From positions 378,092 to 442,091 of the forward strand of contig VXAY01004354.1 in assembly GCA_013399855.1 (NCBI GenBank): a stretch of 64,000 nt of DNA. The letters run 5' to 3'. The DNA comes from Oxyruncus cristatus (lineage: Eukaryota > Chordata > Aves > Passeriformes > Cotingidae). Within the stretch, counting starts at the first letter, position 1; every line of letters starts with the position of its first letter. The notes under the pieces were generated by a model. That model ran no database searches. It was not told where the DNA came from and saw only the letters and a program-made list of their open reading frames with translations. Of the stretch, positions 47,101 to 57,999 are shown in pieces. Both the position numbers and the translations under genes were made by a program.

Positions 47101-47735
47101 CACCTTGAGACTGGATTTTTTCACATCACTTTCATTTGGGGTTGTTTTGGCATGACTTTCAAACCTGAATGCATCAGTATCCCCAGGCTATCTTGAGGAT
47201 CTGATCTAAGAGGCATCTTCACACTTACCCTAAAAGGTTGGAGACGGTATGTGCTCTTAGCTCATTTAAGACCTACAGGTTTGTAATAGACTTGCACTTA
47301 TAGGTCACTGAGGATCCCTTACTAGCTAGTGAAAGAACAACCTTGGCTGTAATGTCAAATGCTGCTGAGAATCGTGGTAGCCATGGGGATGTCCATGGCC
47401 TGCACTTCAAAACTGTGGTTTCCTTTGGCACGGGGTAGTTTCAGGGGCAACTGTGTTTGAGCATGACTGAGTGAAGGAATCAAAATCTAACACACGGAAG
47501 GGGTTTGTATATGCAGGATTTTAGGCTGGTGTCGGTAGCAGGTGAAGCGTTGTTGCTTAGGGTATACAACAGATTGGTTACTAATGATTGCTTCATTATT
47601 AGCTTTATCTAGTTCTTCACTATGTTGTGTTACACTCAATATGTAATACCTGGATCTTTGTCCAGACTCCACTTGCCCTCCCCTTCTCACTCCCCTCCAG
47701 TCTGGAGAGATTATTGAGACAGGCTTTGTTAATTT
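44191..47735. other. Intergenic region, no gene recognised
   Basis: 3.5 kb without a supported gene. An A-rich run lies at about 45359-45386. No RNA gene or transposon was recognised. Confidence 0.5.
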
Positions 47736-47737
47736 AC

Positions 47738-48039
47738 TATCATAGAGTCATGGAATGCTTTGGGTTGGAAGGGACTGTAAAAACCATCCCTTTCCAACCC
47801 CCTGCCATGGGCAGGGACACCTTCCACTAGCCCAGGTTGCTCCAAGCCCCGTCCAACCTGGCCTTGGACACTTCCAGGGATGGGGCAGCCACAGCTTCTC
47901 TGGGCACCCTGTGCCAGGGCCTCAGCACCCTCACAGGGAAGGATTTCTTCCTGTTATCTGATCTAAACCTGCCCTCTCTCACTTTAAGGCCATTCCCAGT
48001 TGTCCTGTCTCTCCATGCCCTTGTAAAAGGCCCCTCTCC
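47738..48039 (-). mobile_element. CR1 LINE fragment (3' end, inverted)
   Basis: About 300 bases matching the avian CR1 consensus as I know it. On the plus strand it runs from CATAGAGTCATGGAATG through GGTTGGAAGGGACTGTAAA, CCAACCCCCTGCCATGGGCA, GTCCAACCTGGCCTTGGACA and CTTCCAGGGATGGGGCAGCC to CATGCCCTTGTAAAAGG. This is the reverse complement of the CR1 3' end, so the element is on the minus strand and heavily 5'-truncated, as is usual for CR1. The octamer-like tail (ATTCTATG type) is at the left edge. It carries no intact reverse transcriptase. Divergence looks modest by eye. Confidence 0.9.
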
Positions 48040-51000
48040 AGAGGGACTAGAACTGTTTCAAACCCCGTTTGTGAGGATGCTTAGGGAGAAGAGTGGTAAG
48101 TTACCACACCCTCTTAGCTGCACCAACAAAGGCACCAGATTTCATCTAATTATTCTTAAGTCAGTCACCCATCTTTTACTCAACCAACTGCTATTAGAAA
48201 GCAGCATTTACAGAGCAGGGAATCCTTGGGACAAAAGCCTTGATTGTCTGTATTAAGAAAGAGAAATTGTGCCAGTTTTTTTACCATGTCCTGAGCAGAG
48301 CAGACACAGGAGATTCTTTCACTCGAGTTTCTCCTGCTTGAGAGATGTTCAAGATAAATGTACACTGGTGGTGTTGTAAGTGGAGGCTTTTCATAGCTCT
48401 ACATGTCCCACTTCTCCCTACTTCTTTCCAGCTCCAACAGATGTGATCAGAGCAGGAGAGTTGGTGTCTAAGTGACCCCGTTTACACAAGAGCAGCCCCA
48501 TCTCTAGGCATTTGCAGGCTCTCATTTCTGAAGCTGCAGTGATATCAGAGACTGCACTTTCAAAGTTTGGCTCTCCTGTTCCCAAATATTGTTTTTCATA
48601 CTGTATGCTAATAGCCATAACTGGGGCCACGGATTACAGGAATTTAAGCTGCCACCTTATAAAATGTTAGAAGAATCCAGTGGGACATTTAGAACACGAG
48701 TGAATTGGAGCCAGCTGGAAACAGAATACAGGAGGTGGATTTTCTCCTGGAGGGGTGCTAATAATTCCTGGTAAAGATCAAAATGAAGGACAGTTGGATT
48801 GGTTTTGAATATCCCATGGCTTTGAATAAAGAGAATCTCACTTCACTCAGAGCTTATTATCAGGAGAGTTTTTGCTTTCAGGTGGAGCTCTATTTTCCTG
48901 TTCTGTTTGCCCCCTGAAGGAGTGTCTTTGCAGTTGTGTGCTCTCCCTAGGGCATGCCATCCTGAGAAGTGCATGGCATGCCCAGAGACATCAGGTTCTC
49001 AGTCCCACGGGGCAAGCAGAGCTCTGTGAGGGATCCCAGGGTGGTTGGCAGCACAGCACGAAGGACACTTTTCTGTGCTGGGGTAACCAGTCCCCGCCCA
49101 CAGGAGCCCAACACTGCCTCTGAACTGCTCTCCACTGCACCTTTGTGCCATCTCAGCTTGTCTGCGTGCCAGCAGGACAGCCTGGATGTGAGGCATAGAG
49201 GAACCCTAGATGGTTTTTCCCTGCTCCTCTCCAGTTTTCCTTCTGAGCCCAGGGATCACAGCCCTGCTCCCAGGTGAGCAGGTCACCAGCACTTTCTCTC
49301 CTCACTCTCAGAGTCACAGAAACAGAGAACTTGTCAGGTTGGAAGAGACCACAGTGGGTCATCTGCTCCAATTGTCTGGATACTTAGGAGGCTTAAAACA
49401 TTTCCTGTTAGCTGTGATGTCTCTTGCTACCTACATTTCACCCTGTGACTTGAATCTTTAGGAGTTTGGTCTCTAGCTGCTCAGCTGTCTTTTTATGCTT
49501 GTCAGCACTGCCCTGGTGCTGCTTTCTGCTTGTTGCTCACGCTCTGAGACCGGGGACACCAGCACGATCCTCGTTCAAAGCCTCACAGCTAAAGCTCTGT
49601 GTTCACTGGTACAGCTGGCTCAGCTGTGTGCTTGGGCATGTACTTAGCTTTGGTGTTGTACTCCCAGGACCTTATTCCTTCACTGAAAGACTTTTCTGAA
49701 CTGATGCCAAAGGACTGCACAGACGGTTGTGCCACACGCACCAGTGCATTAGAGAAATGGTGTTACTAGGTGGGGAGGGATGGGAAGTCTGTGAAGCTTG
49801 TCATATAGCTCTTAATCAGTAGCAGAGTGGGGAAAGGAAGAAGTCTTGAGTAATTTTTAGATTAGAATGAATTAGGTTCCTTAGGAGGATAGCTGAGTTT
49901 GTTGCTGTGTGTCCGAGGTTTGCCAAGCAACCTCTCTGCAGCCGATCCAGCAGAGCTGCTGTCAGGTGTGAGCATGCACACAGCCTGGGTAAGGAAATCT
50001 CAGGTATGCAGATATTCACCGTGAGCAATGTCAAGGAGATCGGAATGCTGGGATTTCTTTGCTTTTCTCAAAAAGTTGAAGAAACCCTTTTTACAGGGAT
50101 GAGAAATACCAAGTACTTAGGTGTCTACTGCTGCCCACTGTGCTTTAAACATGAAAAACACCCCCAGTTGTAGCTCATTTATCTCTTGACCTGGGGTGTG
50201 CCTTTTCTGATGAAAAAGTAATCCAGGCTCACGAGGTTACTTACGAGTAAAGAGAGGAAGAGACTTTGTTTGTCCTCACATGGGGTGCAAAGAAGAGGAA
50301 GCCATTCCCCAGTGACTGCATTGCTTTGGGTTTGATCATTTTTCTTCGCTGTTCTCCCAATCCCTGGTGCACATTGTGCATGTCTCCAGGATGGATTAAC
50401 CACCTCCTCTTTGTGTGCAGGGTGCCTCTGCTGTGGCTGTGTTTGATGTGTAGGCCTGGAGTCATTTCACTGTGCTCTTTTTCCTTTTCCTGCAGTGAGC
50501 CCACTCTGTGTCGGGGGGGGCCTCAGCACAGGAATAACTGCAGGGTCTTGGATACCCCAAAATTCATTTTCCTGCTCTTCGCACTGCTGGCTGGCTCTGA
50601 GATCCATGGCAAGTCCTTTTACCCATTGCTGTTCCATAATGCCCCTGTATATTGCTCAACAGCCCTTATGGTCTTCTCTACAGCAAAGAGTAATTTAAAA
50701 AAGAACTTACTGGAACTCATGTTTTTCCTTCTAACGTCTGATGAATTTCAGGCTACCACCTGGTGTTTCCATCCAAAACACTGGGACATGTGGGATGCTA
50801 GGGATGTATTTCTTCTCCCTCAGTATTCTGAGGTAGATTCTGCTCTAAAGAGGTACACAGAAGAGGTAAGCTTCTTTTCTTATAATTCAGCCAGCTTCCT
50901 TCAAAGAATTTAAAGGTGCAGCCAGACGTGGTGCCGAGTAGCTCTTTGTTTTGATCAGCTGCCTGAGCTCTGTGTACATTCAGGTATATTTAGATAACCA

Positions 51001-53995
51001 GCCATTAGGTTGGTTAGTGTAAAGGCAAACGCCAAACACTTGGGTGTTCATTGTGATGTCCTGGTTATTTCTAAACCTCTAAAATACCTAATGATCCTCT
51101 GGGTTGTATTAGCACCTAAAAGCCCCAGAATTTCATTGTGCTACAGCTAAACAAACGTATCACCCTACCTCTCAAGTACAGCACATTCTTCATCAGTGGA
51201 TAGTGTCTCAGTATTTACAGAAATCATCTATTTTCTCGTTATGCTGAGAAGTTTTGCTTGACGTTGTCCCCCTCTGAAGTTCGAGTGGTCACTTGTCTGG
51301 ATTGTTTTAAACATGTAAGTTTTTCTAAGTTACCAATATCTGTATGAACTTTTTGGGCAGTGATTTTGCAAAAAGGAGTATTTCCATTTTTCTTGCAGAA
51401 GGCCTTTTGCCAATTTTTTAAACCCTTAAGAGAAAATTTTTTGCAGGGGCTTGGTGAGAAAATGTTCTTTATTGTTTCAACATGTCTTGGGACAAATAGA
51501 AACTGGTCCTGAGGCAAGACAGTATTCAGAATTAAAATAGTTCTCTTAAATATGTTATGCCAAGATACTGTTGATATTGATGTGTTTCCCAAAGTGTGCA
51601 AGGTACTGTTGGCTGTGTCCCCATTCTTTAAATGATATTGCCGTATTCAATTGATTGGAAATGACAGTAGATGAATTTTACCTGAATTTTACTCCCTTCA
51701 GACAGTAACCTGGAGCCGGTGTATCCTCTGTGCTTGGTACTCACTCTGCTGACTATGTTTTGCAATGCTGGATTCCCCTGGCCCATACACCAATACACTC
51801 TTATTTATGGAGTGAAGTGCATTAATGCGAAGTGACACAGCATGATGGGTGCTTGGCTTTACCAGCATGTGGGAAGAGACAGATTGTACTCTTTGTATGC
51901 TGGAGATGGACATCTTTGAAAGACTTTGGTTGCTGTCTCCTCCTGCTCCCCCCATGGTGTCACAACACTGCATGTTTCTCCTCGCTGAAGGTGGAATTGC
52001 CACACCCAGGTTGGGACACGGGTTCACAGAGACTGTGACTGGGCCATAATGGGGAAGGAAATCTGAAAAGCAGAGCAGAGATGTAGCTTGGAGCTTGTGC
52101 CTCAGTGGTGCTGTTCCAGACAGTCCACAGCTGAGGTGCAGGGCAGGACCCTGCGAGAGGAGGGACTTGCAAAAGCCACGAGGTCAGGCAGGAGGCTGCT
52201 GCAGGGCTCCCTGGGTGGGTCAGGGTTCCCTGCTCTCCGTGCTGTGCATCCTCCTGGGAAGCAGCACTTGTGGTCCAGACAGGCACCTGGGCTTAGCACC
52301 ACGTGCCAGTTTATGTGCCCTGTGTGTGTGTGCGCAGCCAGGATTCCTCAAAAGCACTGAGCACTGAGGAACCCAGGGCTGTGCCAGTGAATGGGAGAGA
52401 AAAACACAGGTACTGGGGAGGGAGAAGAGTGTCTGTCTGGAGAGCAGAGAGGCTGGGAGGTTTCCAGGAGGCAGTTCCAGGCTTGCTGACATGTATTCTC
52501 CAGGGTGCCAAATAGCTCTGCAGGAGTCTATGGCTGCAGCAGGGGCTGCTAACAGATATGGCTCATGGCTCTATTAACCTGCGACACACGGGGGGTACGA
52601 GGAAGTGCTTGTAAGTTGGATTACAGGACTGGGAGGGGTTTTTGTTGTGTATTGCCAAGTCCTGGCTGTTCCATCTCATCACCTACAACAGGGAAACTGC
52701 TCCATGGGGACACTGCAAGTCAACTACAAGGGTCCCCACCACTGTGAAGTGCCAAATCCTGCCCCCAAAGCAGGTGACAATCTGGCAGCATGAAGTGCTG
52801 GGGAGGAGACGGTGAGCTGCGTGAGTTTGGTGGCCTGTGCAGAGGGACACAGCTCTCTGGATGGCCTTTTGCAGACTTGTGGAGGTAGATAAGCATCGGT
52901 GAAGATGAGTAACAACGCCACACAAGGTGAAGGAAAACTGCTTCCAGGAATATGAGGTGTAACGAGAACACTTAAAATAACGTCAGAAATAGTGTCTCTT
53001 CCAGCCCTGTAGGTATCTGGCAATAAAAATGTATTGATTAGCTGACATTCTTGCTAACAGATGCTTACAAAGAGAGCCTGTACGAGGCTGATTTATACTG
53101 AATCATGGCTTGTGCATTGGAAGCTACTGGAAAGAAATTCCGAAAGTCTTATACTCATGTGGGCCCTGCTCCCATTTCTGCAGATGATCCTCCCAGCAGA
53201 AACAGGGGGAATACTTCCCTCTTCTGCCACTCCGAAATACCAGTCTACTTTCTTCTTGGCAGATCTCTGGCTCTGCTCTTCCGATGAGGACTGCGGGTTC
53301 CCTCCTGCCCCATGGCTCACTGCAGCACGTTAGCTCTGTGTTATGCAGCTCCTTCTGTTCAGAGTTTGGCTGTATTCGTTTCTGGGTGACTACAGATAAA
53401 GACCTCCAATACAGATGTTCTGTCTTTAGAGGTTCTGGGACTTCTTTCATAGAAAATGAGGAGCTTGCTATTGAAACACAGTCCCCTGTCCAAGTTCTGG
53501 AGCAGCCAAATTCTGCAGCATTTTTTCAGATTAAATCCCTACTGAAGTAAATTTTTATTCAGTCAAGGGGTGGAGAAATAGTTCACTCTGTTTCATAGCA
53601 GCAGAAGTCCTTAATCCTGGCTTCTCAGCTGATATTAATGCCAGTCTTTCAGTTGCATTCACTAACACTTCGACTTTAATTCCTCTGAGGAATCTGTCTC
53701 AGATGCCTGAAGTAAAAGCCCAATCCCTGTGTCAGGTGGGCTTCTGCTGTTTTGTAAGTTTGATGAGAAAAGTTCTTTATGGGGAGACAAATCAAAGCTG
53801 CCTCCTTCCAGGTGTAGATGAATAGGATGGGTAGAGAAAAGTGGCTTTTTAATGCAGAGGTGTGTGTTAGCTTAAACAAACAAACAAGAAAATGAACAAC
53901 TAAATCTGGGCATGAATTATAGCCTGCTTCAAATTTCAGTGTGTCATGTTTTGAATTGAGCTGAAGTACCTATGGCGTTTTTTAAACTGCATTTG
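48040..53995. other. Intergenic region, no gene recognised
   Basis: 6 kb without a supported gene. Open frames such as 50266-50913 (215 codons, TTG start) have no recognisable domain. A short CR1-like remnant lies at 49311-49380. Confidence 0.5.
49311..49380 (-). mobile_element. Short CR1-like remnant
   Basis: The plus strand reads GAGTCACAGAAACAGAGAAC, then CAGGTTGGAAGAGACCACAG and GTCATCTGCTCCAATTG. This resembles the inverted 3' end of another CR1 subfamily (tcacagaatcacagaat...ggttggaagagacc...). It is only about 70 bases and diverged. Confidence 0.5.
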
Positions 53996-54002
53996 AACAA
54001 AA

Positions 54003-54121
54003 GTAAATACAAAGAGAAAGAAACCAGGACAGCAAAAGCCTTCAGGAAATTCCTCTACTGTAAACAAAGTCACCTTATGATTGATGTGAATGTACAGCCC
54101 CTTGTAAACATGTCTGTTTAC
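54003..54121. promoter_or_regulatory. Clustered forkhead sites with an inverted pair
   Basis: Four RTAAAYA matches in 119 bases: GTAAATA at 54003-54009, GTAAACA at 54060-54066, GTAAACA at 54104-54110 and its inverted copy TGTTTAC at 54115-54121. The last two form the inverted repeat GTAAACATGTCTGTTTAC. A palindromic GGAAATTCC sits at 54045-54053. The 69-codon frame across it has no family similarity. Enhancer function is inferred; the centre AAACATGTCT also matches a p53-family half site. Confidence 0.45.
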
Positions 54122-57100
54122 TTGCAGGAAACCAGAGAGAACCCACATTGGGCACTGCTGATTTTATCTAGCTTTGCTTAAATGCTTTTGGCTTCCAGTA
54201 GTCACTCTAGAGCGAGCACAGGAGTGATGGCTGCTCCCTGAAAAACTCGAGTCTACTGTACTTTTAAAATCTGTGCCACATGCTGCAGATGGGCAGAGCT
54301 TCGCAGGGAAGATTGGTAACAGCTTTTGGTGGCTGTCCTGAACCTCAGCAGTGAAAGTTCCTTGTTCTAGCGAAGACTGTCAGTGCTGCTGAGGTTGATG
54401 AGTTTTGTGTTGATGGGAAATGCTGTAATTGTTGGCGGGATGTGTTGTCATTTACGGTTTGGTCATATCTGAGAATGAAATCCTTGCCATGTCGAAGTCC
54501 CTGGGAAGCTGGTCGTAACTTTCAGGGGGCTGCAAGTCATGGAAGCAAATCTGGATAGAGCAGAGAAATGACGGGGTTATCAATGTCTCCTGCTGAAGGT
54601 GTGACCTGTGGCTACTCTAGAGCAGCTGTGCACTATGGAGACAAAGCCAAGTGCTCAAGCCTACGTCCATGCAGAAGGAAGTTTTCTGTTCTGTTCTCTG
54701 TTCATTTCCCAACATTTTCTCACATTATAAGGGGCTTTTTGACCAAGTACAAGTACTGAGTTGGTGCCTTCAGTGTTCTATCACAGGGACTTCTGAATTG
54801 CCTTTTGCCAGTGGTAACACCTAACCCAGACACGTCAAAGGGTTTATGGAGTTTGGTTTTCTCCACATGTGCATTACTTGCTAGTTATTGAAATGTAATT
54901 CAGTCTGGCATTTCCATACCATGACAGTCAGTTAGCTGAGATCTTGCTATACCTCATCACCCTCAGCTTCAGATTTCCCAAACCAACTGTGGTTTGGGAA
55001 TCGATTGCAAATGTCATTTTCCTACCCAACCCTTTCCCACGTTGTTATGGATGAGTTGCACAGGATGGATGCCAGGACAGGTCTTTGGAACAGGATCTTA
55101 GCAGCCCTGTCCTGCTGTAAAAAATTACTTTCTTTTAACCAGTTACTAATCTGCAAGAGGTTGTTCCTTCTCACACCATGACATCATTATGAATCTTTGG
55201 TAAAGGACCTTCTTAAGAGTTTTTCTTGAAAACCCCCCATATTTAAACACTATCAGCTAGATCATTCTTACCCATTCTTATCCATACACACAGTGAATCC
55301 TTCGGGGAACTCTAAGGGATCAGTGGTACCATTATCACATATTTATAATTATGTCTGTTCCTTAGCATAGTTTCTGCTAATTTCCTCAGAACAAAAGCAA
55401 AGTCTACATACTCAGATTCCAGGATCACCCATAATTACGTGTTTTAGTGAGCAGACATTTATGATGCTCAAAAATGTAGTCCTGCATCGTGATTAAATAT
55501 GACATTTACTCATTCTTTGGGAAGACAGGCAGTCTCCCCCTATGTTTTCTATTTTTGCACTTTTTCAAAGTCTCTGAGCATGTCATAATCAGGGTCGCCA
55601 TCCTGGTGGGACAGTTGAGAGAACAGTCCTAATGGTTCCTGTGTAGAAGTAGTAATGTTTATGGACAGAGACTAGAGAGGAACAATGTTGGCTTCAAAGT
55701 TACAGCTTCATAAGGCAAGTCCAAAGCCTGAATATTGGCCCTGACACCTCTGCCAGGCACAGGAGTCACAACAGCCACCTCTGGCTCCCTTCAGGGTAAT
55801 GCCAGGAGTGACATCTTTGCACTGCTGAAGTCAGCAGTGCCAGTAAGAGGTAACGAGCTGAAAGTAAAAGGGGAATTCAGGCTAAATATGGGGAAAATTA
55901 TGCATGTCACAGTTAATATAGACAGACAGACAGACATAATAGCTGAATAAATACTTGCCAGAGGCTGGTAGAGATGTCCCTGCCTAGAAGGGAAGGTAAG
56001 TCAAGATGTGTTGGTGCAGGGTAAGTGTAGCTTGTGTGTGAGGCAGAGCCAGGCCCCCTGAGCGGCAGCACTCTGGTCCTGTGGCAGTGCTGTTCCAGGG
56101 GCAGGATGCTCATCGGTTGGAATTGTGCCATTTTCTGACCACAGGCGCTGCTGATCAACCCCTCACATCTTCATTCATGTGCTCTTTCGTTTGTTAAGGC
56201 AGAGAGGACAGAACAGGAGGAGAATTTATCCAGACTGAGAACAAACACTGCCTGATGTGGGTGTTTTTATACCTTGGAGGCCAATCCCTCAACTTCCTGA
56301 CTTGTTTGCCCCCTTCTTTGTTTCTGATGGGAAAACAGCCCTGGAGGATGTAAATCATGATGCAAGTCTCTCCATCCCATGTAAAAGTGAGAAACTGGAG
56401 CGAAAGGGGCTGGCCATATGCAAGCAAAGAGAGATGGCAGAATGAAATTTCTTCCTAATAAATTTGACACAGAGGCTGGGGGCATGTTTATAAAACCCTA
56501 ACTGAGAGTAGAGGAGGGTCTGTATCTTTGTTTTTTTAAAGTGCAAAATCAGGGCTGGTTTATTGGGCCCGTGGGATTGGACAGTGTGTAGAAGGCCACC
56601 CATCTGGAAACCAGCTGACTGCTGCTGAAACTTTCTTCCCAGGCTCCATCCCTCCTCTGACAGGGTGCTGGGGGGTTATGAGAGGCTGACAGCAAGCCTT
56701 TTACAGACCGTAACTCCTTGTCTCAACAAAAATTGCTATAAATTAGCTGGAGAAAGGACCTGAGGGGATTATCCCAATCTGGCTCAGGGTCCCAAGTACA
56801 AAGTCAGCAATTTTAACAGAATAATCTGAGTTTTCAAATCAATTGTGTCTGGAAATGACCTTTATGGCAAATGGGTGAGTGGAAGGTAGGACACAGGGAG
56901 CAAGAGGAGGTTGTTTCTATATGGTGAAAGTGTAGATCATGTAAGTCTGTTGTCCAAAGACTTTTCAGGTCCCCTGAGCTCGTCTTTGGTTCCCCAGGAA
57001 TTCTTATTTCTGGGACTTATGCTCTGAGCCTGGGTATCCAAAATTTTATAAGCATTCAGAAGGCGAGCTTGCGTATGACCCTCACTGTGGATCCCATATT

Positions 57101-57721
57101 CACAATAGCCTAAAACTAGTGCATCCTGGAACACTCCATTCCCATTTGAAAGAGGTGACAACCCCCCCCTTTTTTATGCAGATAACCAATCTGATACTAG
57201 GCTTGTATCCCAGCGTGGTTCCACAGTACAAAGAGACCTATAGGGTGGAAAGAGAATCTTGAATTAGACGCTGAACACAGCTGAGCTCTGCATGGAGTGT
57301 GGGACCAGTGGGGTGATGCTACATCAGGGAAAGAAACTGAGAAAGCTTTTCGAAACAAGGAAGTTAAGTACAAGCTAAAACTTCAATAAGTACTAAAAAG
57401 CTTTGTTGAGGAAATTAAGTATTTTGGTACACCATAGACAAGTAGTTACCTTCGTAAATCTCCAGGCAGTGTTTCCAGGAAAATAGACTGAATACTTTCT
57501 GATTACAGCTATTTATGCCTACATTTGTTTTGGAACTTTTTTTTTCCTTTTATTTCATTGATATTTTCAAGTGCCATTAAAAAGGATCAGAGAGCAATTT
57601 GCCTGGGTTGAACATGACAATTGTCAGAGCAAACTTTTGCAGTGTATTTTCAGTCTTTATGGTGAACTGCTTGGCTGTCCTGTTGCACACAAGTCTCATG
57701 ATCTTGGTTTTTGCTTTCCAG
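54122..57721. other. Intergenic region, no gene recognised
   Basis: 3.6 kb without a supported gene. A GACA microsatellite lies at 55921-55936. The stretch around 55850-55905 faintly resembles CR1 but is too short to call. Confidence 0.5.
55921..55936. repeat. (GACA)4 microsatellite
   Basis: Four uninterrupted GACA units. It is short and probably neutral, but could be polymorphic. Confidence 0.9.
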
Positions 57722-57999
57722 AGTAACTGAGCCGAGCAGTTGTGGAAGTGGATGGAAACCCCATGGACTTCCCATCTTGGAGAGAGGAGGACATGTCTGA
57801 GAAATCAGGAAAATACTAATGGTATGCAGGGAGAACTGCGGGGTGCACTTCTAAGCTGAAGGACAGAAGGAGAAGCAGTGGCCACCTTGCCGGGATGTTC
57901 TCAGCATTCCGTGTCCCGCTGGGAGGACAGAGCCGGTCAGCCAAGTGCTGTCAGCAGCAACGCCCGTCCGGACCCCGCTCCACCAGAAGACGGCCCCAG
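57722..57999 (+). other. Candidate non-coding exon
   Basis: Preceded by a good acceptor (TTGGTTTTTGCTTTCCAG) and ended by CCCAG followed by GTAGGC. The right half is locally CpG-rich (about 57890-57995) compared with its AT-rich left flank. No reading frame with family similarity is present. If the CpG island at 21.8-22.2 kb is a promoter, this could be one of its downstream exons. Splice-like signals alone are weak evidence. Confidence 0.25.

Noticed and set aside
50266..50913. 215-codon plus-strand frame with hydrophobic segments
   Set aside because: Starts on TTG, has no recognisable domain, and hydrophobic content in T-rich sequence is expected by chance.
55850..55905. Possible CR1 fragment (AATTCAGGCTAAATATGGGG)
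   Set aside because: Only a short stretch resembles the family, and the flanks do not continue the match.
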